64,000 nucleotides of DNA from Marsupella aquatica. Taxonomy: Eukaryota > Marchantiophyta. Below are positions 1-11,912 of this stretch, piece after piece (the first letter of the stretch is position 1; each line of letters begins with the position of its first letter). Both the position numbers and the translations under genes were made by a program. The notes under the pieces were generated by a model that made no database searches, had not been told where the DNA came from, and saw nothing but the letters and a program-made list of their open reading frames with translations. The stretch lies in contig OZ316891.1 of the NCBI GenBank assembly GCA_973895155.1, positions 22,878,001 through 22,942,000 on the forward strand. The letters run 5' to 3'.

Positions 1-631
1 GCTGTTGTTTTTCCTTAGTCTCGACTTTGTGCAGCCTCGACGGCCCAGCCCACCTCGCCAGCCATAGCTTCAGCCGAACATCAGCCCAGTCCACCCCACC
101 CCACCCCACTCCTCCTAACGCCAGGCCCTTTGCTTCGCGCTTTCTCTTTCCCTTACTTCTTATTAGGGGGTCCTAAACAGCCAGGCCCTTTGTTTCGCTC
201 TTGTTAGGGGTCCTTATAATTATCTCCTCTGTTCTATTTGCTTTTTCTTATGATGAGGTCCTTAGATATCTGCCCTTCAAACTAAAACATCACATATTGT
301 GCCCTTCAACTTATAAAATCAATATCTCTAACTTGCAATTTCATGTAGCAAATATCACATAATTATATAGACCCCTTTAGGAGAAGTTGATAATTACTTA
401 TTTTTGTGGACTTCTAGAGTTTTTTTGGTTCCTTAGTAAGCCTTGTTGTTTCATGAATATATTACCAACATGACACATAGGTACACCCCTCTTGGTAGAA
501 TCTTAGCTTATAGTAAGATGGCTCAGACTTTCTATTTGTTTATGTCCATGTCTAATTTGATATTCCATATGGAGCTGAACACACATAGGTGAGTTCCACA
601 GTGACAACCTATCAATCTTACTTATTGTTCT
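1..631. other. Left flank, no gene recognised
   Basis: No ORF with recognisable similarity is seen. The last ~30 bases are pyrimidine-rich. If the gypsy element is removed together with one copy of its target duplication, they run directly into ACATGCAG, which looks like the 3' end of an intron feeding the first repeated module at 11913. A motif AG-GTGAGT at 588-594 looks like a donor but is too close to be paired with that acceptor. The rest is unremarkable AT-rich sequence. Confidence 0.5.
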
Positions 632-636
632 ACATG
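632..636. repeat. Target-site duplication ACATG, left copy
   Basis: ACATG immediately precedes the 5' LTR and is repeated exactly at 11905-11909 after the 3' LTR. A 5-bp perfect duplication is the expected product of LTR-retrotransposon integrase and fixes both element ends. Confidence 0.95.
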
Positions 637-1613
637 TGTGGAAAGCCTTTTCTGAGGAAGTGTTCTAAAGGAGTATTCAATCTACATTTTTCAAAACTTT
701 TGAAACCTTTTAAGCGACAAATGAAGTTATTTAAAGAAGATGAAGGAGTTAAAGCTCTAAACCTCTTTCACATTGAAAGATCCTTTTTAATCGACAAATC
801 ATTTTCATCTGAAGAATCGTTCAGGCGTTTTAAGTGGGATTTTGATTCAACTTCTCTTAAACCGTTTTTCCTCTCCCTTTTTCCACCCGAGCTCATTAGA
901 TAGAATTTAGCTTAGCTAAACTAGTTTAGTCATCATTAAGAGTCTTAACTTAGGAAAGTAGTTGAGACTACTCACCTCTTCAAATCTTAAATTGATAGTT
1001 AGTTAAGAAGTAGTTTACACACCTTTTCAGATCCCTTTGATCTGTGAGGGAGTATTACAATTGAACTCCTAGGCAAAATTGCCTAAACATTTTCTTTGGA
1101 AATGATTTGTGACCAATACAGGTCTTTTCCTCATGCCAGGTTGGGCTTAGGAGGAAGAATCGCAGAAATGAGAAAATGCACCACCAAAATTTCATCGTTA
1201 TTCATGATTTCCTCGTGTCTTTCTTGCAAATCTTGGAATGAATGAATACATTTTAAGAAAACATTTCTTTGGTTTTGTATGGAAGAATATGAACAAAACT
1301 CTGAAATCTAGAGTTTAGAGAATTGTAGTGAAATCCCTAATGTAAAACCGATCTCTGTTGAGTATAAGGAATTTAGGAATGGAACGAAAATCAAACTTCT
1401 ATTGAGAAAGAGTAATCATCTCAGAATTTCCATATTAGAACGATTGAGCATAAATATTTTGAGTGTTTATATAGTAGTTGTGTCAAGAAAGAGATTATTA
1501 AGATCTCAAAAACCTCAACACCATCATAAATTGATTTCCTTTATTCCCTATGGGAACGAATTCGAGTTTCTAAGACAAGTTTTATACAAGTTTCATCTAA
1601 AACACTTACCACA
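637..1613 (+). repeat. 5' LTR of gypsy element (977 bp)
   Basis: Begins TGTGGAAAGC and ends TTACCACA. It aligns base for base with 10935-11904 except for a C/T change near 1068, a T/C change near 1412 and seven extra bases near 1299. Short open frames inside (589-903, 1402-1644) recur in the 3' copy and are not considered genes. Confidence 0.95.
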
Positions 1614-1622
1614 TATGATTTT

Positions 1623-1640
1623 TGGCACCGCTGCCGGGGA
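1623..1640 (+). other. Primer-binding site, tRNA-Asp type
   Basis: TGGCACCGCTGCCGGGGA lies 9 bases inside the 5' LTR. It resembles the complement of the plant tRNA-Asp 3' end (TGGCGCCGTTGCCGGGGA) with two differences; this primer is characteristic of Tat/Athila-type gypsy elements. Confidence 0.85.
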
Positions 1641-1757
1641 ATAAACTAAGAGATCAATTTATGAAGACAGCGGATTGAAGTTTTGCCAAGAGATTGAAAA
1701 TTGAAAAAAAATAAAAATTGAAGTTTAGAGACTACGCCAAAATTTTATAAACCGTTC

Positions 1758-1961
1758 GTGATGGAGGACGATTTGTGGATACCGCCCTTGGAGTTCAAGT
1801 TCGACGTACAACCATTCATCATCAAGAATGCACCCAAGATGTATGTCAAAAGGATGAGGAAGGTGCACCATCAAATCACCAAAGAGGAAACGAATACCAA
1901 GGTTCAGGAAACAGAACCGCCGACCATTGACGCCAAGAAAAAAATCGTCTTGACGAAATGA
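1758..1961 (+). CDS. Small leader ORF of gypsy element, unknown
   Basis: A 67-codon frame between the primer-binding site and gag, starting with two Met codons and rich in Lys and Glu. I recognise no domain. It could be a translated leader ORF or chance; its only support is that it is the one sizeable frame in the 650-base leader. Confidence 0.25.
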   Translation: MMEDDLWIPPLEFKFDVQPFIIKNAPKMYVKRMRKVHHQITKEETNTKVQETEPPTIDAKKKIVLTK

Positions 1962-2290
1962 ATTGATAGACGTATCAATTCATCGGTAATTAAGATTGAT
2001 GGGTATCATAGGTTGCAAATGTTTCTGATCTAAGATAGTATTTAAGGATTTGATGTTGTGCGGTAGCAGGAATCTGAATTCCAACAACTTCAATTTAAAT
2101 TGCTGAAGGAGCAACACAAATAAAAACGGTTACAAAATTTGGGGATTTTCAATTGCGCCAAATTAAAGTAACACTGTGGTTTGTAATTCGGGATCTATGG
2201 AGGAAGTCTGATACATATTTTTATTTTTATTTTTTAATGGAGTACGTTCCTGCATGAATAGTTAGAATTATGAAGTAGGGATGGATCTCC

Positions 2291-4771
2291 ATGAGTACAA
2301 ACGGTACTAACCCCATAGAGAGAGAGATACGCTATCGAAATAGAGAAGAGAAGAAACGCCTTCAAGCCCAAGCACAACTTGCAGAGCAAAGGTCAATATC
2401 GGCCTCTATAGATCGAGGAAAAGCCCCTATCAACAGAGATAGTCCAGTTCCTTATGTTGATCTTACGAGATATGTACTAGGTGGTGCCATTGCTGACAAG
2501 GAAAGAACGAAGGATGATTTCAATCGCCAAGGAATAGCCGACTCAGAGATTCAGCCCGAATTTTCCACTGTAGCAGAAAAGGTGAGAAATTTAGAAGAAT
2601 CAGGTACTATTGACATAGATGTTCTCGATAGTAGTCCTAGAGTAGTAATTAGTTTTGCGATTAGAAACATTTCTTTGCCTCCGATTCCATTACGAATAGT
2701 CAATAGTCAATTTCTGCAACCCATCGTTAGATTACCTAGCACTTCGTCGTCTGTCATCATGACGACTTCCACAAGATTGAGATATACAGTTTTCAAAGGC
2801 AGAGGCCAAGATCCGGAGGATTGGCTGGGTGAATTTTTGTCGACTGCCAAAACTAATAAGGAGAACACCAAACCAGATCTTCTCCAAATTTTTGAAGGTT
2901 TGATGAAGAAAGAGGCCCATAAATGGTACACCTTATCTCTCACTCCTGCAATTCAAGGTAGTTGGCCGGACTTACAAACCGCTTTTCGGAAGGAATTTTG
3001 AGAAGCAGGAGCAACTTTGAGGGTACTTGCTCGGTTGAGGAGAATTTGCATGCGAAAGAAAGACACCCTAAGAACTTATTCCCAAGAGGTAAGGAAATTG
3101 ATTTTGAAATTAAGACCTCTACCCAGTGATGACATGCAAACCGAATATTTTGTAGGAGGACTACCACGCGAAATGAATCGGTATGTCAGACGAGCACACC
3201 CTGCCAACTTAGCAGCAGCGATTGAGGCTGCACAGGAACTTGAGGATACGGAGATGTCCCAGCGGAAAGAGCTCAAGAAAGAGGAAAAACGAGAGAAGGA
3301 ACGAGAAAAACGGAAGCGAAAGAAGAAAAGATCCGGATCCAAAAAGAAGGACCTTACTTCTTCGTCCTCCTCATCCTCTTCCTCCTCAAGTCCTAGTTCA
3401 AGTTCCCCTTCACCCTCGTCCTCTTCATCATCAGAAGATGAATCCAGTAGTAATAGGAAAGATCGGAAGAAAATATATCATCCCACTAATAATGCATTGA
3501 AATCGCTTACAGGCGTGAAGAAAACGATCGATGATCTTAGTGGTAAATTTGACAAACTCTCGGTGAATTTGGCAGATAATCGCCCCAAGCGTAGACCACT
3601 GCCTGTGCAAAGACCAAATGTTTGGTGTGCTCGTTGTGGAGAACGAGGCCACTATCCAGTGGAGTGCCCACATATGGGGAGACAAGTGCATTACATGGCA
3701 GAAGAATGGGATGACCAGGGTTGCTATGATGTGGAGCCTGAAGAGCTTGATTGGTACATGGTCAGTAGTCCTTCATTTCCAAGAAGACCCATGGCCCCAT
3801 CAAGACAACCTATGGGTAGGGATATGGGGATGAATACGATGGCCCGATCAATGACCATAAGACCACCAGTCAAACCTCCCATGGATCCTCCTGGAGGCTA
3901 CCCCCCTCGCACACAGAGGATCCCAGGAACTTGTTACAATTGTGGGATCGCTGGCCATTACGCTCCTGATTGTCCTTATCCTAAAGCACCGTATCAATAT
4001 ACCCCCATTTGTGGAAATTGTGGAAGTGAGGGACACTTACCCATTGAATGCCCAAAACCGGTTCAACCCAAACTAATGGTGAAATATGTTAAAGATCCAG
4101 AGAAGAAGGACGATGCGGAGGTACGAATGATTTTCCTTGAAGATACTCACCAGGTGATGGAGAAGGAGTTGAGCGACGAGGAGGTTTCATCAGTCTATAG
4201 GACTACTACTCGAAGTGCCAAGCGAAAAGCTGAGGAGACAAATCACCAAAGCGATAGTTTAACCTCAAAACTCGCTTTCGGTCATCAAGATGCCTCAACC
4301 ACTTCACGCAAGATCAAGGATAAGGCCAAGATCAGTGATACACCGCTTGGGGGTAAGCAGGTAGAGGGCCTTCCCAAAGAGTTAGACCCTGCGTATGACA
4401 GGTACGACCCAAAGTATTTCATAAGAGATATATCGTCTGAAGCTAATGAATATATTAATCAAGAGATTAAAGCCAATGCACAAAATATTGCAGTGAAACC
4501 CAAGCATGTTTCCTTTGAGGATAAGCAAAATTTTCAGGGAGTTAGAGTAGATGAAAAAGTAGGCTATGACATAGTCAAGGATGTGGCTAATGCCCAAGCA
4601 ACGGTCACTTTTGGAGAATTGTTGAGAAATAATGCTTTGTATCGAAAACAGTTAAAACCGCTTCTTAGTTCTAGGCGTAGGAAATATAAAATGCCTCCGG
4701 TAGCAGTTAATTTTGCTGAAATAGAGGCTTTGGTGCTCCAGATGTTGAACTGCAAATCGATGGCTGTTTAG
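2291..4771 (+). pseudogene. gag: gag polyprotein, one nonsense codon
   Basis: One reading frame interrupted only by TGA at 2999-3001; the same frame resumes at once, so 2291-3001 and 3017-4771 are one gene. The N-terminal half has the retrotransposon gag capsid pattern (a W-L-G-E-F stretch, then an RYVRRAHP segment near the end of the capsid region). A Lys/Glu/Arg-rich block and a run of about 30 Ser/Pro codons (about 3355-3445) follow. Three CCHC zinc knuckles are visible: near 3622 (CARCGERGHYPVEC), near 3932 (CYNCGIAGHYAPDC) and near 4008 (CGNCGSEGHLPIEC). Gag coats the element RNA and forms the particle. The frame ends at 4769-4771, overlapping the pol frame, which is open from 4720. The TGA is CGA with one C-to-T change. 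Confidence 0.85.
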
Positions 4772-7700
4772 TTAGAAGTGTCCCTATTGATGGTGGTTCA
4801 GGAGTTAATATTATGATAGCACAAACTGCACGTTCGTTAGGATTTACTAAGTATGAATCAACACCTAGAGTCCTTAGGATGGCAGATCAATCTAGAGTTT
4901 TTCCATTAGGGAAATTAGGAAATATTGAAGTTTTAATCGGAGGTTTACCTTTTATTTTGAATTTTCTTGTTATTGACCCTCCCACTCAGTCAACTTTCCC
5001 TATTTTTTTAGGTCGCCCTTGGCTTTATAAAGCTAAAGTTAAAGTTAACTGGGCTAATAAAACATTCTCCTTCGGCTATCCCAAAGTCACGTTGTCATGG
5101 GATAAGATCCAACATTTGGGGGAAACTATGTCTTCAGACCCAGGTTATACGTCCGATGATAGTACCTCTACAGTTGATTCACGATGGGTTGATGCGATGA
5201 TGAAGCTCAAGGAGGACGAATTCAACTTTGAGGAGGACGTGCGCTACCTCGAAGTCTACACTTACGAAGATGCAGTGCCAGCTGAGCATGTCAGGAAAGT
5301 AGACGAAGTTGGTACTTCCTCAAGGTCTGAACTACTTGCCCCAAATCCTCAAGCGGTGTTACCTCCTAAAGTAATATTCAAACCAAAACCGATCGTCGAG
5401 ATGCCAGAATCGGATTTGGATGAATAGCAATCACAGAAACCTAAGGAAGGGGAAGTAGCCTTAGGAAAAAGCTCTGCATATTTTCAAGAATCTACTAACA
5501 TGACTGAGGGTATGGTTAAAAAGAATCAATATGTTAAACTAGAATTAGAAAAGGATAAAATGTTTAACATAGGGAGAAATTTGGATGATGTTACCCAACA
5601 AGCATATAAGGATCTTTTATATGAATATAAAGATATTTTTGCCTGGAGTCATCATGATTTAAAAGGAATTTCTTCTACTTTAGGTGAACACCATATAGAT
5701 TTAGTAGAGGGTGCTATACCCATTAGGCAACGTCAGTATAGACTAAATCCCAAGTATTCCCTCATGGTTAAAATGGAATTAGATAAATTAAAAGAGGCTG
5801 GTTTTATTTACCCTGTCCTAAGTAGTGAATGGGTATCGCCTATAGTTATAGTTCCTAAAAAACCAGGACCGGATGGGAAAGTAAAAATTAGAGTATGTCA
5901 GGATTATAGGAAATTAAATGCGGCCACTAAAAAGGATTTTCATCCCTTGCCATTTACGGATACGATTCTAGATCAAGTGGCTGGTAAGGAATTGTATAGT
6001 TTTTTAGACGGGTTCTCAGGTTATAATCAGGTTTTCATTAGAAAATTGGATCAGTCTAAAACTACATTCACAACTGATTGGGGCACTTATGCATTTTCTC
6101 GCATGCCTTTTGGGTTGTGTAATGCCCCAACAACTTTTCAAAGGCTAATGACCGTTATTTTTCAGGATTACCTGCGTGATTTCTTGGAGATTTTTATTGA
6201 CAATTTTTGTGTTTTCAGCAGTGAAAAGGACCATTTGGAGAAACTAAGGAAGACTTTTGCTAAGTGTCGTGAGGCTGGCTTGTGTTTGCACCCTGAAAAG
6301 TGTTTCTTTGGGATGATCGAGGGCATTTTATTGGGTCACAAAATTTCACAGAAGGGCATTGTTGTTGATCATGACAAAATTTCCGTCATCCTTGCCTTAG
6401 AAGTGCCCACTACCTTGCGGGAGTTAAGAGGGTTTTTGGGCTATGTCGGGTATTATAGACGATTTATTGAGGGATACTCCGTTCTCGCCACACCTCTTAA
6501 TCAACTCCTTAAAAAGGAGGTGCCTTATGAGTGGAATGAGGCACGAGACAATGCCTTCCTCACCCTCAAACATACGTTGACTGTAGCTCCAGTTCTTCAT
6601 GTTTTTGTGGATACCTCTAAGTTTTGCATAGGGATTGAGTTGAGTCAGAAAGATGAGCGTGAAAAGCACCACCCTATTTACTTTGCCAGTCGTCAACTCA
6701 ATAGTGCCGAGCAAAATTATTCCACCACTGAACGTGAAGCTCTGGGCATTGTTTTTTCTTGTAAAAAATTCCGTCACTACCTCCTTGGTTATGACACTGT
6801 TTTTCATACTGATCATAACTCTCTTAAGTATCTTTTTAATAAGGCAGATTTGTCAGGCCGAATTGCATGTTGGATTCTACTTCTTCAAGAATTCCGATTT
6901 AAAGTGGAGGTGCGCCCTGGAAAAAGCCATGTCAATGCTGATTACTTATCTCGGTTGGAAGGAGAAGGTGATACCAAAGTGATCCCCGATGTGTTTCCTG
7001 ACGAGGAGTTATTTCACGTGGAGGGTGAACAATCGCTTTATGCTGAGATTGTTTCTTTTCTCATTACTGGTCGACCTCCTCAACACATGAATGCGGAGCA
7101 GCAGGCAGTTTTTGTACATAAGGCGGGGCCTTACACCCTCATTAAAGGTGTGTTGCATAAAACTATGCCTGACCTTAAGCTTAAGCGATGTTTGGAGACG
7201 CATGAGGTGTCCCGAGTGATTAGTGCATTGCATGAAGGGAATTCGGGCGGACATTTTGCTGTGAACACAACGGTGGCCAAAGTTCGTGATGCGGGTTACT
7301 GGTGGCCCTCCATGCATAAGGATGTACTTGACTTCATTAAAGGGTGTGACCCTTGTCAACGCATGGGGAAACCTTTACTCAGTGGAAGGTGGCCCTTAGT
7401 TCCTATAATGCCTCTTGCTCCCTTTGAAAAATGGGGCATTGACTTTGTGGGTCCCATACAACCTGTTACCCAACGAAGGAGGAATCGCTACATCATTGTG
7501 GCAACTGATTACGCCACCAAGTGGGTGGAAGCTGCAGCGGTACGGAAGGATGATGCAGCTGTTACAGCATTTTTTCTTTTTGACAATATTATCACTCGCT
7601 ATGGGTGTCCCTTAGAGTTGGTTAGTGATAGAGGCACTCACTTCCTAAATAGCACTATAGAGCTTCTCACCACCACTTACCTGATCAAGCACCGAAAAAC

Positions 7701-8298
7701 TACTCCCTATAACCCTAAGGCAAATGGTTTGACGGAGAGGGCTAATGGCATCATTTGTAAAATTCTCACAAAAATCGTTTCTGCACATAAAAGTGACTGG
7801 GACATGAAGTTAGCATCTGCACTATGGGCATATAGAACTGCCCAGAAAATCACCACAAAAAGAACTCCTTTTTACATGGTTTATGGGATGGACTCTATTG
7901 TTCCTATAGAGTTCAGTTTGCCCACTGCACGAATTTTAGAAGATAGACGTTTACCCCCTGAAGAAAGCCAATTAATTAGATTAGCCGAATTAGAACATTT
8001 GGAGGAAAATCGTCTTTATGCACTCACCCATACTCATGTTCAGCAAGCACGTAGGAAGATGAATTATGATAAGAAGTTGAAGCCAACAACCATTAAGGAA
8101 GGAGATTTAGTTCTACTATATGATAATTGTTATTTGAAATTTCCAGGGAAGCTCCACACTAGGTGGGGGGGGGCCTATGTAGTTAAGAATGTTTGGCCTA
8201 ATGGTAGTTTACAACTTACCACTACTGATGGCGAAGAGTTAATTACTAGAGTCAATGGCCATAGAGTAAAAAAATACATGGCTCAGCCATTGGAGTAG
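4720..8298 (+). pseudogene. pol: pol: protease-RT-RNaseH-integrase
   Basis: The frame opens at 4720, one base back relative to gag, so gag-pol is joined by -1 recoding or separated by a single-base deletion. Protease: active site DGGS at about 4789. A TAG at 5425-5427 (CAG expected) interrupts; the same frame continues to 8298. RT: the usual (F/Y)xDD box reads FIDN, with Asn at 6202-6204 replacing the last catalytic Asp. RNase H covers about 6600-6960. Integrase has the HHCC zinc-binding region (about 7230-7360) and a DD35E core (WGIDF near 7435, LVSDRG near 7619, GLTERANG near 7727), then a GPY/F-like C-terminal module. No chromodomain. Normally these enzymes cut the polyprotein, copy RNA to cDNA and integrate it; this copy cannot make a full product and its RT active site is damaged. 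Confidence 0.92.
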
Positions 8299-8716
8299 GG
8301 TCGTGAGGTCACTTCCTTATTTAAGGAGGGGATGGCTGCATAGAGATTAGGTGACGATAGAAGTTAAGATAACCATTTTAGGTTAAATTTTTTATTTTTT
8401 TAGCTCTTTCAACAATATCCTTTTAGGGAAAGAGGAAAAATGATTAAGAGAAGGCTGAATTGCTTTTCAACTTTGAAACGGTTCGATTTGGCGGCAAGGG
8501 AGAAATACGTGTACTGAAGCACATACATAGAGGCTAAACGAATACTTCATACCGGCTATAACGAATCAGGCTTGAAAGAAGATTGGCAAACGCAAGAAAC
8601 AGAGGGTGAAGAGTAATTGGGCCTGAATATTGAGCGCGCGAGACAAACGGAGGCCAGGAGCAAGGTGAGCTACCGATGTAGTTGAGGCGCCCATTGGAAG
8701 CGAAGTTTGAGCAGCA
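8299..8716. other. Spacer between integrase and 3' ORF
   Basis: No gene seen. It begins with a purine-rich stretch (about 8318-8335, TTAAGGAGGGGA) that closely matches the polypurine tract at 10920-10931, so it may act as a second, central-type polypurine tract. Confidence 0.4.
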
Positions 8717-10459
8717 ATGGTGAAGGAGAAGACGATCGTGATGCCTCCTGAATCTGAGATGTCCAGCAACCAAGAGAATTACAAGAAGGTGGGCATTGAT
8801 TCGTTAGTTGACTTTCTCTGGGTGATCAATAATGTCAAGATGGTGGACAAGATACGCCTGCGGAATAAACGTGGGAAGAATGTGACTGCCCGATCGGATT
8901 ATACAGCGATTACTGAGCAGACGATGGCGGATTGCTATGGCGTTTCTTTGGTAGGTCTGATTGCAGAAGATTTCACCTCCTCCCGACTGTTCCATGACAT
9001 TTGCGAGGACCAATTCTCTGTTGAGTTTGCAAAGGAAGGCTATACACCAAACTCAGCAAAGGATCCAGCACTTTGAGCAATCCTCCGCTTCATTGTACCG
9101 ATCTTGACACCCGATAAGCCCAAACGTATTGCAGGCAAGTTAGCTGCCATGATTGTCACCGCCTACGTTAAAGGTAAACCAATCAATTGGGCTTGCGTGC
9201 TTTTAGATTTGTTTCAGCTGAGGTGCAAGAAAGTGAAGGACGGAATCAATTTGTTTGTGGCGCCCATGTTGTTTCATTTGTACAAGTTCGAGAAGAAGCT
9301 TTCGATAGTAGAGTTACAGTTTTATGAAGAAGCAGAGGCAAACAGAGCCCTTATTGAAGACCCATCCTCCAAAGATGAAGACAGTGAGACAGACGAGGAT
9401 GACGTTGTCAAGATGCCTGTCAAAACTGAGGTTCAGGCATCCCCTATGCGAGTGTTGAGGGGTCGACCACGAGGTTCAACATCGACCAAGAAACCTCAAG
9501 AAGTTTCTGTGATTCAGATAAATTTGGATGATCCTTTGTGTCCCTTGGAAAAACGACTGCGCAGCACTGTGGATGATTTCTGCCGAGTTAATTCTGTCAA
9601 TGCTAGTCTGATTAATCAACTACACGCCAAGTTTTCTTGTTCAGGAGATGCTTTATTTGCTAAGATCGAAGACTTACACTCCTCTTCTACACGAATCGAT
9701 CAAGAAAGGAAACAGTGGAGAGTGGAGAAACGTGAGCTTGAGAAACGATTGAAGGAGTCGCTCCATGGCTCAGTTTTACCAGCAATTCAGCAATCGGTTC
9801 AGACCCTCTCCACTGCCGCGACTGGAATGGCCCTCTCTGTTACTGAGACTCTTCAGCTTGCTGCACTAACGTCTGAAGGATGGAAAAACGACAGCAAGAA
9901 TTTGACAAAAATTGCCTCGGCAATTACCAACCAGAAGAATTTGTTGGACAAGAAGTATGAATCAATTCTGAAATTGATTGGAGATTTGCAAAAGTATACT
10001 AAAAATCATTTGGAATCCTGTCCAGCCCTTACACCTGACCAGGGAACTTCAGCCGACCTACCAGAAGGAGTAACTCATGGCTCGAAGGAGGACAAATCAA
10101 CTGCCATTGCTTCTGGTGAGAAGGATGCTGATCAAAAATTGAGTGTGGGTCCAACCCTAATCACAACAACAGAGGATCTTGCTTCCCACGCAGTTTCTAC
10201 CGATCAACGCCAGGCAATTTCTGCAATTGAGGCCACTTGTCTTCTAGTTCCTACCCCTAAACAGCAGTCACCAGTTTCTAATGTTTATGACAATTTTTCC
10301 AACACTGCCCTATTACAATCCATGATTGCTCCCACCACAGATTTAGCAGCACAGACTGATTTACAGGTGGAAGTTGAAGTAGTTGAATCAGACACTGAGT
10401 CTGAAGCAGTGACTCAGACTCGACTTCCAAAGAAGAAGAAATTGAAGCGAAAATACTAG
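8717..10459 (+). pseudogene. Extra 3' ORF of gypsy element, unknown function
   Basis: A single frame of about 580 codons broken only by TGA at 9074-9076, where CGA would restore it. It lies where Athila-like elements carry an env-like gene, but I see no signal peptide or membrane segment. The N-terminal third looks globular (a segment rich in Trp and hydrophobics around 9100-9330). An acidic linker follows (about 9340-9420, D/E-rich). The middle is predicted coiled coil by eye (about 9690-9990: charged heptads, ERKQWRVEKRELEKRL). The C-terminus is acidic and ends in a Lys-rich tail (KKKKLKRKY) that could be a nuclear signal. Plant gypsy elements often carry such accessory proteins of unknown role; a weak resemblance to the 'putative plant transposon protein' group is possible but unproven. 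Confidence 0.6.
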
Positions 10460-10934
10460 GAGACAGCTTTCAAGTTTTCAGTGCAGTTAGTGGAAGTATG
10501 AGCATTTTCCTTGGATGTATTGCTCTTCTAGTACAGTGATGAAGCGATCTCATTTTGATATTGAAGTATTTTGATGGAGACTTTCTTCCAGTTTATCACT
10601 TCTCTGTACACTGTTGGAGATTTCTTTGATACAGATTTTACCTTTCTTCAATGTCAATTTTATTCCATGTGTTTCTTTCCATTACATTTTTCACCCTGAG
10701 TTTATTCAAACCTGAAAAGACTCATTGAATCACATCCAAGTTAACTTTTTCTTCACAAGTCAAACCAAGCTCAAGTTCAGACCTGAAGTCCTCACGTTCA
10801 ATCTGTTTACTATTTATTTCTTTGAGTAAGAAATGTTATTATGTTTAGCAAGTTTCACCTGAAGCATTTTTTCTGAGAAGAATGTTTGAAGACTTACTGT
10901 TCGCGGGGTCGCTTCACATTTAAGGAGGGGATTA
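10460..10934 (+). other. 3' untranslated region with polypurine tract
   Basis: No gene. The last 15 bases (AAGGAGGGGATTA at 10922-10934) form the polypurine tract that primes plus-strand synthesis and abut the 3' LTR exactly. Confidence 0.8.
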
Positions 10935-11904
10935 TGTGGAAAGCCTTTTCTGAGGAAGTGTTCTAAAGGAGTATTCAATCTACATTTTTCAAAACTTTTG
11001 AAACCTTTTAAGCGACAAATGAAGTTATTTAAAGAAGATGAAGGAGTTAAAGCTCTAAACCTCTTTCACATTGAAAGATCCTTTTTAATCGACAAATCAT
11101 TTTCATCTGAAGAATCGTTCAGGCGTTTTAAGTGGGATTTTGATTCAACTTCTCTTAAACCGTTTTTCCTCTCCCTTTTTCCACCCGAGCTCATTAGATA
11201 GAATTTAGCTTAGCTAAACTAGTTTAGTCATCATTAAGAGTCTTAACTTAGGAAAGTAGTTGAGACTACTCACCTCTTCAAATCTTAAATTGATAGTTAG
11301 TTAAGAAGTAGTTTACACACCTTTTCAGATCCCTTTGATCTGTGAGGGAGTATTACAATTGAACTCCCAGGCAAAATTGCCTAAACATTTTCTTTGGAAA
11401 TGATTTGTGACCAATACAGGTCTTTTCCTCATGCCAGGTTGGGCTTAGGAGGAAGAATCGCAGAAATGAGAAAATGCACCACCAAAATTTCATCGTTATT
11501 CATGATTTCCTCGTGTCTTTCTTGCAAATCTTGGAATGAATGAATACATTTTAAGAAAACATTTCTTTGGTTTTGTATGGAAGAATATGAACAAAAATCT
11601 AGAGTTTAGAGAATTGTAGTGAAATCCCTAATGTAAAACCGATCTCTGTTGAGTATAAGGAATTTAGGAATGGAACGAAAATCAAACTTCTATTGAGAAA
11701 GAGCAATCATCTCAGAATTTCCATATTAGAACGATTGAGCATAAATATTTTGAGTGTTTATATAGTAGTTGTGTCAAGAAAGAGATTATTAAGATCTCAA
11801 AAACCTCAACACCATCATAAATTGATTTCCTTTATTCCCTATGGGAACGAATTCGAGTTTCTAAGACAAGTTTTATACAAGTTTCATCTAAAACACTTAC
11901 CACA
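10935..11904 (+). repeat. 3' LTR of gypsy element (970 bp)
   Basis: Copy of 637-1613, beginning TGTGGAAAGC and ending CACA. It lacks seven bases found in the 5' copy. Followed by ACATG at 11905-11909, the right target-site duplication. Confidence 0.95.
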
Positions 11905-11912
11905 ACATGCAG

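Larger units (their letters stand above)
637..11904 (+). mobile_element. Full-length Ty3/gypsy LTR retrotransposon
   Basis: A complete element of 11,268 bp: two near-identical LTRs starting TGTGG and ending CACA, a tRNA-Asp-type primer-binding site just inside the 5' LTR, gag with three zinc knuckles, protease, reverse transcriptase, RNase H, integrase, an extra ORF between integrase and the 3' LTR, and a polypurine tract. Domain order RT-RNaseH-INT defines Ty3/gypsy. There is no chromodomain after integrase, and the Asp-type primer site plus the 3' extra ORF fit the Tat/Athila-like branch (inference). Three nonsense codons, one frame change and an RT active-site substitution make this copy non-autonomous. 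By eye the LTRs differ by two substitutions and one 7-bp indel, so the insertion is recent relative to other elements here. Confidence 0.95.

Noticed and set aside
588-594. Splice donor AG-GTGAGT before the gypsy element
   Set aside because: The intron to the proposed acceptor would be under 60 bases once the element is removed, and no coding exon leads into it.
6424-6816. 130-codon minus-strand ORF within gypsy pol
   Set aside because: Antisense shadow of the RT-RNase H region.
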